A stretch of DNA of 64,000 nucleotides. Origin: Micromonospora pisi. Its GTDB lineage: Bacteria; Actinomycetota; Actinomycetes; Mycobacteriales; Micromonosporaceae. Below are positions 44,922 through 54,350 of the stretch, piece after piece; position 1 is the stretch's first letter; the number at the start of each line of letters is the position of its first letter. The notes below the pieces were generated by a model that saw nothing but the letters and a program-made list of their open reading frames with translations, was not told where the DNA came from and did no database searches. Both the position numbers and the translations under genes were made by a program. The DNA lies in the NCBI RefSeq assembly GCF_003633685.1, contig NZ_RBKT01000001.1, positions 5,642,001 to 5,706,000 of the forward strand, given 5' to 3'.

Positions 44922-47438
44922 ATGGTGGCGGCACACGAAACGACGCTGCGGGAGTTGCTAGAGGGCGCGAAGCAGTATCGGGTGCCGCTGTACCAGCGGA
45001 CGTACTCGTGGACGGACTCCCAGCTCGACCGCCTCTGGGAGGACATCCGCAAGCTCGCCGAGGAGCGGATCGAAGACCCAACCCTCACGCACTTCATCGG
45101 CTCGCTGGTACTCGCGCCCAGCCCGAACCATGGGCCGGCGGTCTCCGAGTTCTTGGTGGTGGACGGTCAGCAACGACTCACCACCCTGTCGATCCTGCTC
45201 TGCGCCATCCGCGACCATCGGGTGCAGCACGAGAACCCAGATCATCGAGATCGCATCGACCAGGAATATCTGATCAACAAGTACAAGCCTGCTCACCGGT
45301 TCAAGCTCGTCCCGACTCAGGCTGACCGGCCGGCGTACGAGGCATGCCTCGATGCGACCCCGCAGGCGGGCGGAACGGACCGGGTCGGTGCGGCGTACCG
45401 GTTCTTCAAGTCACAGCTCGCTGCCGTCACCCCGGACGACTCGTTGGACATCGAGCGCATCGAGGACGCCGCTATCTCCGGGATGGCGCTGGTGTCGGTC
45501 GTCGCGCAAGCGGGCGACAACGTCTACCGAATCTTCGAGTCGCTGAACAACACCGGCCTCAAGCTCACTCAGGCCGACCTGCTGCGCAACTATCTCTTCA
45601 TGCGGTTGCCGAACCGGGGCGAGGCCGTCTACGGCTCCCTGTGGTTCCCGCTGCAGCAGCAGTTGGACTCCGGGGAGCTTGAGCAGTTGTTCTGGCTCGA
45701 CCTGGTGCACCGCAATCCCGAGGTCAAGCAGACCGACACCTACACCGGTCAGCAGGCGCGGCTCAACCGCTTGCACACCGAGGCGGAGATTGAGGCAGAG
45801 GTACGCCGGTTCTGTCGGCTCGGTGCCCTGCTGCGGATCATCCTTCACCCCGAGGAGGAAGGCGACCCGGAGGTGCAGCGGCGGCTGGCCCGGCTCAACG
45901 CCTGGGACACGACTACCGTGTACCCGCTGCTGCTGCACCTTTTGGACCGTCGGGAGCAGGGGACGGCGACGTCGGAGCAGATCGCCTCGGCGATGCTGTA
46001 TGTGGAGAGTTACTTCATTCGGCGCCTGCTGATCGGCCGGGCCACCGCGAGCATTAACCGGATCCTGCTACGCGTCGTGACCGACATGGGCGCGGATTTG
46101 CCGGTCGACCAGGCGGTGCGGAAATACCTGTCGGTTGGCCGGAAGTACTACGCCAGCGACGCCAGTGTTCGGGCGGCGATACGGTCCATCCCGTTTTATC
46201 TAAACGGGCGCGCCACCCAGCGGAAGCTGGTGCTCCAGTGGCTGGAGGAGTCGCATGGCAGCAAGGAGCCAGTGGCGTCGGACTCGCTGACCATCGAACA
46301 CGTCATGCCGCAGAGTCCTACTGCGGAATGGCGGCAGGTGTTGAGTGAGGATCTGCAAGGCGAGGAGAGCTTTGCCGAAGTGCACGAGGCCCTGGTCCAC
46401 ACGCTGGGCAACCTGACCCTCACCGGCTACAACGCCGAGCTCAGCAACAGCTCCTTCTTGGTCAAACGGGCCAAACTGGGCAAGAGCGGGATCTCGCTCA
46501 ACCGGGACATCGCTGAGCAAAAGCGTTGGGGCCGCCCGGAGATCTACGCCCGCGCCGATGCGCTTGCCGAGCAGATCATCGTCCATTGGCCCGGACCTAC
46601 CGAGGAGGCAGGCAGCCGGTCCGAGGTGCCCTGGGACGTCATGAACAAGGCACTCGCCGCACTGCCAGCCGGCTCCTGGACCGCGTACGGCGATGTGGCC
46701 GCGCTGATCGGCAGTCACCCCGTGTCGGTCGGCGCCCGGCTGGCCAGCCAGACGGCGCCGAACGCACACCGGGTGCTCCAGGCCGAGGGCACCGTGTCGC
46801 CCGGCTTCCGGTGGCTCGACCCGTCCCGGACCGAGGACCCGCGCGATTTGCTGCGCGCCGAGGGGGTCGAGTTCGACAAGTACGGGCGGGCCAGCCAGGC
46901 ACAGCGCTTTGGCGTTGAGGAACTGGCCCAGGTTGCCGGCATGCCACAGCAGGATGCGTCCGGGCAGCTGGTTCGCCCACGATCTCGTCGTAACGATCTG
47001 CTGGATGACCGGTTCGTCGAGCAGTTGACGGATCTGCAGGATGCGCAGGTGGTGGTGGGCGCGCTTGCCGTCATCGAAGCCTGGACCGAGATGGGCGGCA
47101 GTCCGCTCTACGGTTCGGGCGGCGAGACGTCTTGCTTTCTAATGGCACGGGGGAAGGACCACGAGCTCGGCAGCATCTGGCCCGCGACGATTTACCCCAG
47201 CGGGAAGTTCGAGGTTGTGTTCCAGCATCTGAGCATTCGGACACCGTTCGACGAGATTGCGCTCCGCGAGGAGTTCCGCCAGCGGTTGAGCGAACTGCCG
47301 GGCGTGAAGATCGCTGCCGCCAAGCTCGCCCTCCGCCCCGGTTTCCCCCTGGACGTCCTTGCCGACGCCAAGACCCGCGCGGCACTGATCGACCACCTCG
47401 CCTGGTTCTACCAACAGGCGGTGCGCCCCGGAACCTGA
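44922..47438 (+). CDS. GmrSD-like type IV restriction protein (DUF262-DUF1524) fused to an alkyltransferase-like domain
   Basis: An 838-residue protein. The DUF262 half starts with VPLYQRTYSW and has the nucleotide-binding DGQQR motif at 81-85. DUF1524 follows with IEHVMPQS (about 458, His-containing nuclease motif) and GNLTLTGYNAELSN (about 496). This pair forms GmrSD, a type IV enzyme that cuts modified DNA. Unusually, residues about 569-650 are an O6-alkylguanine alkyltransferase-like (MGMT/ATL) domain, with PAGSWTAYGDVA and PNAHRVL where active MGMT has P-C-H-R. The last 170 residues resemble no domain I know. GAGGAG lies upstream of the ATG. Confidence 0.85.
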   Translation: MVAAHETTLRELLEGAKQYRVPLYQRTYSWTDSQLDRLWEDIRKLAEERIEDPTLTHFIGSLVLAPSPNHGPAVSEFLVVDGQQRLTTLSILLCAIRDHRVQHENPDHRDRIDQEYLINKYKPAHRFKLVPTQADRPAYEACLDATPQAGGTDRVGAAYRFFKSQLAAVTPDDSLDIERIEDAAISGMALVSVVAQAGDNVYRIFESLNNTGLKLTQADLLRNYLFMRLPNRGEAVYGSLWFPLQQQLDSGELEQLFWLDLVHRNPEVKQTDTYTGQQARLNRLHTEAEIEAEVRRFCRLGALLRIILHPEEEGDPEVQRRLARLNAWDTTTVYPLLLHLLDRREQGTATSEQIASAMLYVESYFIRRLLIGRATASINRILLRVVTDMGADLPVDQAVRKYLSVGRKYYASDASVRAAIRSIPFYLNGRATQRKLVLQWLEESHGSKEPVASDSLTIEHVMPQSPTAEWRQVLSEDLQGEESFAEVHEALVHTLGNLTLTGYNAELSNSSFLVKRAKLGKSGISLNRDIAEQKRWGRPEIYARADALAEQIIVHWPGPTEEAGSRSEVPWDVMNKALAALPAGSWTAYGDVAALIGSHPVSVGARLASQTAPNAHRVLQAEGTVSPGFRWLDPSRTEDPRDLLRAEGVEFDKYGRASQAQRFGVEELAQVAGMPQQDASGQLVRPRSRRNDLLDDRFVEQLTDLQDAQVVVGALAVIEAWTEMGGSPLYGSGGETSCFLMARGKDHELGSIWPATIYPSGKFEVVFQHLSIRTPFDEIALREEFRQRLSELPGVKIAAAKLALRPGFPLDVLADAKTRAALIDHLAWFYQQAVRPGT

Positions 47439-47908
47439 CCTCACCTCCCTGCCTCGTCCCACCCCTTGAATGCCTCTCGTGCCGCACCTTGCCTTCGCCA
47501 AATGATCAGTCGCCCGGCGAGTGACAGAGGTAGCTGGAATATCGCGGTCGAGCGCACACCGGATGCTGGTCTGGTCTGGTTGCACGGAACAGGGCTTGTG
47601 AGCCGGTGGCTGTTCCGAGGGGACGCCACCACACCTGGGGTACGACGCGACAGCCCTGGGCTCTGGGTTACTCGGCCGGGATCTCTCGGCTTCCAGACAC
47701 CCGGGCCCCTGCGGGGCGGGCAGCGGCGCTGGAGCGTGTGCCATCTGCTCGCCCTGCTGTCCAGGAACGTGTCGCGGCAGAATCTCGGTCGGCGTGAGCT
47801 GTTCCGGCGCTTGCCAGCGTCGCGCGTGGGTGAGGTCTTTGCCAGAAACGCGATGGTGTTGGGACGTCGATGGAAAGAGGAGGGTGCTGCGGATGTCGGT
47901 GAGGGCGA
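47439..47908. other. 470-bp gap with no supported gene
   Basis: Between the GmrSD-like gene and the convergent unknown gene. Several frames are open on both strands, but none has a convincing start, ribosome site or family similarity. Composition is lower in GC than flanking core DNA. Confidence 0.5.
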
Positions 47909-49321
47909 TTAGAAAAGCGGATCCTGCGGATGCGTCTGGTGCGCGTATCGCCTGGCTTTCGTGCCACGGCTACGTGTGCGTTTCGCGCGTTCCCTGTTCG
48001 ACTCGTTGCTGCTTTCTCTAGCTAAGACGACGCTCCGGCCTTCCTCAACGCGTCTCATTACTAGGTTGCGCAGTTGGGTGACGCTGGTCCCGACGGTTCC
48101 GGTAAGTCCATGTTTGACCAGTTCGATGAATTGGGTGTTGACGAGGTGGCGCTCGACCTGGTCGTACCCGAGGAGTCGGGCCTGGCTTCCTGTTCTGCTG
48201 CCCAAAGTGCAATCGTCGGCAAGGAGTAGGCGAACGTAGGAGACCGGGAGGTACATGCCCGGTGTAAGCCCCTTAAGCGAGGGTGAGTCGTATCCGGCGG
48301 GCCAGTAGGCAAGCTTGAGAAAGCAGGGGTCTTTTCCGAGTCGCCACTCGGCCGGTCGTTCCGGTGTACCGCTAAGTCGGGTCAGCTCTTCAAGTCGATC
48401 GAGTTGCCGGAGCAGCCTGTCGTCAACGCGCGTCGAACGCTTGTGTGGGTCGAGGCGTTTGTACTGAACAAGCACGAAGCTTTTCGTCGGCTCGTGGTAG
48501 TAAATCATGTCGGTTCCGAAACGAGCTTCGACTCTCGTTGCGTTGACATTCACCACCTCCAGGCGCCGACCTTGGTCGTCTTGCAGCACGTGGATGTCGC
48601 ACCTGCCATCATGCTGGCTCAGCCACTCGCGGGACAGGCCGAACGCATCTCCGGTGACACGTATGTCGTGATCGATTAGGCTGTGCTCCACGGGCTGAGG
48701 TATTAGCCCGGCGAGGTAGGGCGCATCCCTCGACTCAGGGCGCCGCCAGGCCGCGAAGGCGGCGCTTGGAAAGTCCGCGATGCGTACGACGGTGCGCGTG
48801 GCGTCCTGCTGCTCCTGCCACGCCCGATCGGCGGCGTCGTCGCTGTTCAGTGCCGGAGGGCTTGCCTGGGCGATTAACCAGTCCAGTAGGGGTATCAGTC
48901 CCGGATGCATTGTGCGGAGGGCCCTGTCGAACGCTTCCCAAACCGTGCGATTGCATTCGCCTACTCCGCCGTGCGGAGCGCCTCGCTCAAAATCGTCTCG
49001 CAAGTTCTTTGGCAGAAGTGTGAGTAGCCCTTCCTGTCCGTCGAGGAGAATCAGCTCGCGGCATTCCCGTAGCGGATCTACGGTAATGCTTTTATCCACT
49101 GCGCCCACTACGCCGTGTTTGTCGACAACTCCCAACCATGCGAGATGGCGAAGTCCTTCGTTGTCGCCCGGTTTGCCCAGCACTAGGACCAAGGGTGGAC
49201 CGGCCATCGTTGAGTCTAGGGGCACTCCTTTCGGAAGGGCCTTGGTGAGTCGCTGTTCGATTCTCAATCGTTCCTTCAGCGATGCCAGATTGTCGGAGTC
49301 GAGCGTTACAACGTAGGCCAC
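47909..49321 (-). CDS. unknown protein with a possible nuclease core
   Basis: A 470-residue protein I cannot assign. The N-terminal 210 residues look like a helical/strand domain without motif. At 271-288 the sequence reads GTDMIYYHEPTKSFVLVQYKR, with Asp271 followed by a strand ending Gln286-x-Lys288, the D/QxK pattern of PD-(D/E)XK nucleases. The C-terminus is very basic (SNRERAKRTRSRGTKARR). GTG start. It lies inside the defence island between the GmrSD-like gene and the caspase-helicase operon and is transcribed towards the former. A restriction or effector role is inferred from context only. Confidence 0.6.
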   Translation of the reverse strand: MAYVVTLDSDNLASLKERLRIEQRLTKALPKGVPLDSTMAGPPLVLVLGKPGDNEGLRHLAWLGVVDKHGVVGAVDKSITVDPLRECRELILLDGQEGLLTLLPKNLRDDFERGAPHGGVGECNRTVWEAFDRALRTMHPGLIPLLDWLIAQASPPALNSDDAADRAWQEQQDATRTVVRIADFPSAAFAAWRRPESRDAPYLAGLIPQPVEHSLIDHDIRVTGDAFGLSREWLSQHDGRCDIHVLQDDQGRRLEVVNVNATRVEARFGTDMIYYHEPTKSFVLVQYKRLDPHKRSTRVDDRLLRQLDRLEELTRLSGTPERPAEWRLGKDPCFLKLAYWPAGYDSPSLKGLTPGMYLPVSYVRLLLADDCTLGSRTGSQARLLGYDQVERHLVNTQFIELVKHGLTGTVGTSVTQLRNLVMRRVEEGRSVVLARESSNESNRERAKRTRSRGTKARRYAHQTHPQDPLF

Positions 49322-49468
49322 AGTTGCAGCATATCGTCGTTGCTGACAGCGGCCTGGGGGCCCGCGCAGGTTCCATACGGGCGACGAGTCTACGTTTCGG
49401 GCGGTACGGGCGGGCCTCAGTCGATCTGCGCAAATTAAGGACCAGGCGGGGGTAGCCGCAATGCCGTG

Positions 49469-52400
49469 CTAACGGTCGTTCGGGGCAGCTGGCGTGCTTC
49501 CGAGCAACCGGTCGAGGTGCTCCGACAACTCTGCTGCCACCTGCTCCGGGTCGGCCAGGCAGCGCCATGCTGGCACCCGTCGGACGATTGTATGGTCGGC
49601 GGCGATATCGAGACGCGCGAGTACCTTGCGTAACGTGCGGCCGTCGGAGTCGCCCGCCGGGTCGTCGATGAAGAGGGCGACCTCCGAGCCGGCCCGCCGC
49701 ACAACCAGGTCGGCGGTTTGCCCAGACACGATGACGTCCCGCTGGACGGCGAGGCCCGCCTTTCGTAGGGCAAGATGAAGCCGGTCGGCGGGTCCCGGCG
49801 TGGCGTCCGACGCAGCCACGGGTGGCCGTGGGCCGGCGGCCAGGGCGGTCAGCAGACCACGCTGACCGGACCACCACGACCGGTCGCCGACCACGACGAG
49901 CTGGGACCGGGCCCGGGTGATGGCGACATTCCACAGGTTCGTCTGGTGGACAAGCCAGTCCCGGGTGCGGTCGCGGATGCCGTGCGCTCCGACCGGCGAG
50001 ACGACCATGATGTCGCGTTCGCTGCCCTGAAACCTGTGGATGGTCGCGCAGAGCAGATTCTCATCGAGGCCGGCGGAATGCAGGGCTGCGGCCAGGCCAC
50101 GCTGATGCGCCGCCAGCGGTGTGACGACCCCGATCGACGCATCGGGGTACGACGCCCGCAGCTGCACCACCTCCGCCACCACCTCGACGATCTCGGCGTC
50201 ATTACGTCCCGACCCGGTGGGCCCATAATTGAACGTTCCCGCCACGTCCCGCCAGCGCACGGCTGGGTCGGCCCAGGCGGTGAGCCGGGCCGGGTTGGTC
50301 AGTACCGTGAGGCGGCCCTGGTACACCTCACGGTTGGGCACGTCGACGATGTCCGGATGGCACCGGTAGTGCTCGTCGAGGAGGTGGGTCGCGCCGGACG
50401 CGGCGGCAAACGCGTCGTATGCGGAATGGCGCGCGTAGCCCAGCCTGCGGGTGGTCAACCACCCCGTTCCCAGGCCGGCTTTGGCCTGCTGCGCGAGGTC
50501 ATCGGCCTCGGGAAGGTCGACGACTGGCGGGAGCTGGCGTGGGTCTCCGATGATTAGCGCACGCTTGGCGCGGTAGAGCATCGGCAGGATCGCCGGCACG
50601 GTGCACTGGGCCGCCTCGTCGATCACCACCAGGTCGTACATCGCGGGAATCCTGCGCAGCCGCCGCGCGGACAGTGCGGTGACGGCCCAACCCGGTAGCA
50701 CCCGTAGCAAGTCAGGGAAGTACGCCCAGCTGTCGGACTGCGGCTTGGCCATTTCATCGGCCCGGTTCTGCAGCAGCCGTACGTCCGCGGCCACGCGTCG
50801 GGCGATCTGGGCACGTAGTAGCCCAACGCTGACGGCGGGTCGATCGGTGCCGACAAGTTCGACCAGTCGTCGCCAGGACGCGTCGGTTTCGGGCAGCTCG
50901 GCGAGGCGCTGCCGACGTTCCCGCCAACGCAGCTCGATCACGGCCCGTTCGGCGAGTGACCCGATGGCGTCGCGGTCGGCTACGCCGTGCCGGCGTAGCC
51001 GCCACCGGTACCACCAGCCGAACCATCGGCTCGCCAGGGCGCGATCGGTCAGGTGGACGAGCTGCGTCAGGGCGGTGTCGTCGGCCGGCAGGGGAACCAC
51101 AGCGGCCCGCTCGGCCTGGCGTTCAAGCGCCAGGTCCGCCAGGTCTCGCTCGATCAGGCGCCGCTCGTCCAGGGTCCGTCGCAGGTCGCCGGCCTCGTCG
51201 GCCAACAGCCGCAGTTCGTGTACGGGCGTACGCTCGTCCAGCTCCCGGAGCTGCTCTGCCGGCGGATAGGCCGCAAGTATGTCCGAGATGTGTTTCGGCT
51301 CCTGTAGCCGGTGTTCCTTGTTACCGGTACGCAGTATCAGGCCGGGACCGATTAGGTCGATGACCCGGTCGACCACGGAGTCGACAGCCTGGTTGCTGGT
51401 GGAGCCGATCAGCACGCTCTGTCCGGCGGCTGTGGCGGTAGCCAGCAGGGCGGTGAGCAGCTGACTCTTGCCTGTTCCGGGTGGGCCCTGCGCGACGGTC
51501 ATCCGCTGTGACATGGCCGCTTGAATGATCTCTTCCTGTGCCTCGTTCACGGGGCTCAGGGTCACCGTCAAAGCCGGCGCTGGGACGACGGCGGCCGAGC
51601 GCAGCGCCAGCGCGCCCAGTGCGGTTCGCTCGATGAGTTTCGGGTTTTTGACCATCCCCTGCAGGTCCTCGACGAGCTGTCGCTGCGGCGAGTCTGCGGC
51701 GTCGACCGTGTAGAGCACCGCCGCGTTCTGCACCCGGTCTAGCGGCGCCGGCCGCACGGTACCGGAGAGCGTTGCCGCGTCCAGGTCGACCACCGGGGTC
51801 AGGCCAAACGTCTTCATCAGCAGATCGACGGTGGCAGCGAGGGCTTCCGGGTTACCAGGAACGAAGACCTGCTCGATTCGCAGCACCAGCTCGTCGGCCT
51901 CCACCTCGGAGAGCTGAAATAAATCGAGCAGCGCGGGGCTCGGGCGGGGTGGGAACATGGGGTGCAGGACGTCGTCCGTACCCACGGTCACGTCGCAGAC
52001 CAGCAGTGGGGCGAGCCGTACCGGCTTCTGCCTGCTGGGGCGTACGGCAACAACCGGATAGCCGTACTGCAACTCCTTACCGTCGGCGCGGGCCCGGGTG
52101 GCCAACGCGGACGCGCGACCACTGAGCTGCACCGGTGCGGTGGCCGTAAAGACGGCCTCGGCGCCGGACGGGGCCGGGATGTACGTGTCGCTCGCCTGTG
52201 GGTCGATGAAGGACTGGAGGGCGGTCGAACGTTGCATACAGTTGATGTAGTACGCGACCAGTCGACGCCATTGGTCGGTATCGAAGGGGGCGTCGTCTGT
52301 AGGGGGCTCGACGGCGACCATGGTCTGACGGGCGGCGGCTTCGGAGCCCGGCGCGGCGACCAGGCGAATCGGCTCGGAGACGCCCTCGCTCGACTCGACC

Positions 52401-53074
52401 GGTGTGTGCTGCCGGCGCCGAGCCATTTCGGCCAGAACGTACCGGGAAAGATCATTGGTAGTGATCCAGCCGTCGTCCGCCGTCCCCGCGGCCGCACCCC
52501 GCAGCCCATCGAGGAGCACCTCGGTGAAGACCGACGGGCGGTTCGAGTCCTGCGCCTTTGACGACTTCATGTGATTGCTAGAGGTCAGAATGACAGTGCC
52601 ACGCTCGCGCTTGGCGCGACGCGGTTCCTCGCGTACGCCGCCGCGGAAGCGGTGTCGTGCGGTGAAGGCGCCCGAAAAGCAGCAGTCGAGCAGAACCACC
52701 TTCTGACTGGCCTTGGTGATGTTGAGAAGGTGGCGCAGGGTGCCGTCAACGTCGAAGGCCGTCGTGTGTGGTTGGCCGACTACGGTGTCCGTAGCGGCCA
52801 GAAACAGCGACTGCTGGTCGTCGTGCAGCACCCCGTGGCCGGAGTAGTAGAGCAGCGCCAGGTCGCCGGTGCGGCGTGCGCCATAGAACTCTTCGATTGC
52901 CTGGCGCAGGTGCGCGGCTGGCAGATCCAGCCCGTCGTCCACGGTGTCGAATCCGCCGGAGCTGTCCAGCAGAGTCTTGAGCTGCGTCAGGTCCTGACGT
53001 ACGGATGGGAGCGGCTGGAGCTGGCGGTCGGCGTGGTGAACGGCGGTTCCGAGCAGCAGCGCATGGCGGCCCAT
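49469..53074 (-). CDS. caspase-SF1 helicase-nuclease fusion protein
   Basis: A 1201-residue protein. Residues 1-245 are a caspase-like peptidase: YYSGHG (76-81, catalytic His80) and LLDCCFSG (catalytic Cys at 131/132). A linker follows. The SF1 helicase of the Upf1/DNA2 type has GPPGTGKS (about 530), VVIDEAAQC (about 815), GDPRQLPPV, RFQGSERD and NVAITRARSQ (about 1053). The last 95 residues resemble Vsr/DUF559-type nucleases (LHLALRKAGL...DLVV...VALFID), without the usual E-x-K. ATGA overlap with the EACC1-type gene upstream means co-translation. A suicide-type antiphage role is likely by analogy. Confidence 0.85.
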   Translation of the reverse strand: MGRHALLLGTAVHHADRQLQPLPSVRQDLTQLKTLLDSSGGFDTVDDGLDLPAAHLRQAIEEFYGARRTGDLALLYYSGHGVLHDDQQSLFLAATDTVVGQPHTTAFDVDGTLRHLLNITKASQKVVLLDCCFSGAFTARHRFRGGVREEPRRAKRERGTVILTSSNHMKSSKAQDSNRPSVFTEVLLDGLRGAAAGTADDGWITTNDLSRYVLAEMARRRQHTPVESSEGVSEPIRLVAAPGSEAAARQTMVAVEPPTDDAPFDTDQWRRLVAYYINCMQRSTALQSFIDPQASDTYIPAPSGAEAVFTATAPVQLSGRASALATRARADGKELQYGYPVVAVRPSRQKPVRLAPLLVCDVTVGTDDVLHPMFPPRPSPALLDLFQLSEVEADELVLRIEQVFVPGNPEALAATVDLLMKTFGLTPVVDLDAATLSGTVRPAPLDRVQNAAVLYTVDAADSPQRQLVEDLQGMVKNPKLIERTALGALALRSAAVVPAPALTVTLSPVNEAQEEIIQAAMSQRMTVAQGPPGTGKSQLLTALLATATAAGQSVLIGSTSNQAVDSVVDRVIDLIGPGLILRTGNKEHRLQEPKHISDILAAYPPAEQLRELDERTPVHELRLLADEAGDLRRTLDERRLIERDLADLALERQAERAAVVPLPADDTALTQLVHLTDRALASRWFGWWYRWRLRRHGVADRDAIGSLAERAVIELRWRERRQRLAELPETDASWRRLVELVGTDRPAVSVGLLRAQIARRVAADVRLLQNRADEMAKPQSDSWAYFPDLLRVLPGWAVTALSARRLRRIPAMYDLVVIDEAAQCTVPAILPMLYRAKRALIIGDPRQLPPVVDLPEADDLAQQAKAGLGTGWLTTRRLGYARHSAYDAFAAASGATHLLDEHYRCHPDIVDVPNREVYQGRLTVLTNPARLTAWADPAVRWRDVAGTFNYGPTGSGRNDAEIVEVVAEVVQLRASYPDASIGVVTPLAAHQRGLAAALHSAGLDENLLCATIHRFQGSERDIMVVSPVGAHGIRDRTRDWLVHQTNLWNVAITRARSQLVVVGDRSWWSGQRGLLTALAAGPRPPVAASDATPGPADRLHLALRKAGLAVQRDVIVSGQTADLVVRRAGSEVALFIDDPAGDSDGRTLRKVLARLDIAADHTIVRRVPAWRCLADPEQVAAELSEHLDRLLGSTPAAPNDR

Positions 53075-53451
53075 CAGCGAGACCGATCGATTGCGGCCTG
53101 GATGGTCCGGATTAGCTCGGCGGTCTCGTTATGGGTTGGCTGATCGATGGTCAGCTCAATGTCGCCCACCCGCAGGTGGACGCGGCGGCCGGTGTGACGC
53201 TGTAGGAACGCCACAACCAGGTCAACCATGGCCTGCACGTAGCCTGGGTCGACACCTGCCAGCACGGTCACGGTGTTGAGCGTGAGCTCGGCGATGCCCT
53301 TGTTGTCCGTGCCCGAGACCTGCTTTCGGACACGCTCTACCAGACCGATCTCGCGGAGCTGGTCTGTCAGCTCCTCGGTCAACTGGTCGAGAACGAACTC
53401 GTCGTCCTCGACCAGCGGCGTGAAGTTGATCTGAATGCGAACGTACGACAC
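53074..53451 (-). CDS. EACC1-type effector-associated small protein
   Basis: A 125-residue protein. It has an N-terminal acidic helix pair (EDDEFVLDQLTEELTDQLRE), a central Val/Ala strand-helix segment and a C-terminal QRHTGRRVHLRVGDIELTI. This matches the layout of Effector-Associated Constant Component 1, described by Kaur and co-workers (2020) as the invariant partner of diverse effector genes in actinobacterial conflict systems. The 3' end overlaps the caspase-helicase start by ATGA. It probably senses or recruits the trigger. Assignment is by pattern, not by search. Confidence 0.65.
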   Translation of the reverse strand: MSYVRIQINFTPLVEDDEFVLDQLTEELTDQLREIGLVERVRKQVSGTDNKGIAELTLNTVTVLAGVDPGYVQAMVDLVVAFLQRHTGRRVHLRVGDIELTIDQPTHNETAELIRTIQAAIDRSR

Positions 53452-53982
53452 CCGACCTCCCCGTCCTCAGTCATCAGAGGCTACGGAGGGGCCGCCGGGA
53501 GCGGTTGAGTTTGTCGGCTATCGGATGAACTTCCGGTCGGCGTTGACGGGCGTACGCGTCGCAGCGGCGATTGCAACCGGGATCGGACGCCGCCGGCCCG
53601 GCGTGGATCGGACCTACCGCTGGACGTGTCGAAAATTGGTGTCGAGACTTGCCGACGTCCCGAGATTGTGTTGGCGGGTGCCGGCAGCTCGTCCCGACAA
53701 CGAGGTAGAACCCGCAGACTGCGTGCGCCAATTGGCGGCACCGCGGTTTTGCCTGCTCACCGTCTGGGTCATCGCATCGTCTCCCGGCTCCCCGTCCGTG
53801 GACGTACCCGGGCCTCATGTCGAACTTCTATGTCGTGGGTATTCGACACGCGGTTGTAGGGCTTAGCTGAAGTGGTCGCGCAGGGCTCCCCGGCGAAACG
53901 CCACCAGGGTGAGCACTTCACTCGAGGCTTGTGAACCCACCGTGGTCTGGGCGAGCTTCCTCAGTATGAAGGGGTTCCACAG
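53452..53982. other. 531-bp gap with no supported gene
   Basis: Upstream of the EACC1-type gene. It must hold its promoter. Open frames on both strands lack ribosome sites and similarity. Short GC-rich tracts only. Confidence 0.5.
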
Positions 53983-54275
53983 ATGCCAAAGCAGTACCCG
54001 AGGGATGCACGGAATCATGCGGCGCGATTGGTTATCAAACGACGTCTGACCGTCAGCTACGGCTGCGACGGACTCGGCCGCCGCTCCAACCGCGAAAACG
54101 CAGGCACCAACAGCAAATTCCTGTATGACGGCACCGACACACTCGGCGGACGCTGGATCGACGCCGTTGAACTCCGCCACGGCCAATGGCTCAAAACCTC
54201 CGCCGGCCACCTCGTCCAAGTCGCAGGTACCAACGCCCACACCCAACACGCAACCGTCTACAACCTCAGTTTGAT
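53983..54275 (+). pseudogene. Rhs-repeat/HINT polymorphic toxin remnant, with possible transposase start
   Basis: A frame that opens with ATG at 53983. The first 17 codons (MPKQYPRDARNHAARLV) resemble IS3-type transposase N-termini. The frame then switches to an RHS-repeat fragment (SYGCDGLGRRSNRENAG and FLYDG) and a HINT-type pretoxin piece (WIDAVELRHGQWLKTSAG, ATVYNL). No complete RHS shell, toxin or transposase is left, so this is a mosaic of broken genes. The frame runs on to 54465 without similarity. The Rhs part is the most secure assignment. Confidence 0.65.
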
Positions 54276-54350
54276 TGGGAAGGTGCGGATAGCTGGCTGG
54301 GCCGCCTTGAGGGCGGGTGCGGGATGTTGCCGCCCTGGAGTGTGCGCGTC

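Noticed and set aside
47466-47912. 148-codon frame between the GmrSD-like gene and the unknown gene
   Set aside because: Random-looking composition, no recognised family and no ribosome site.
53435-53866. 143-codon plus-strand frame upstream of the EACC1 gene
   Set aside because: Overlaps the start of the EACC1-type gene and shows no similarity.
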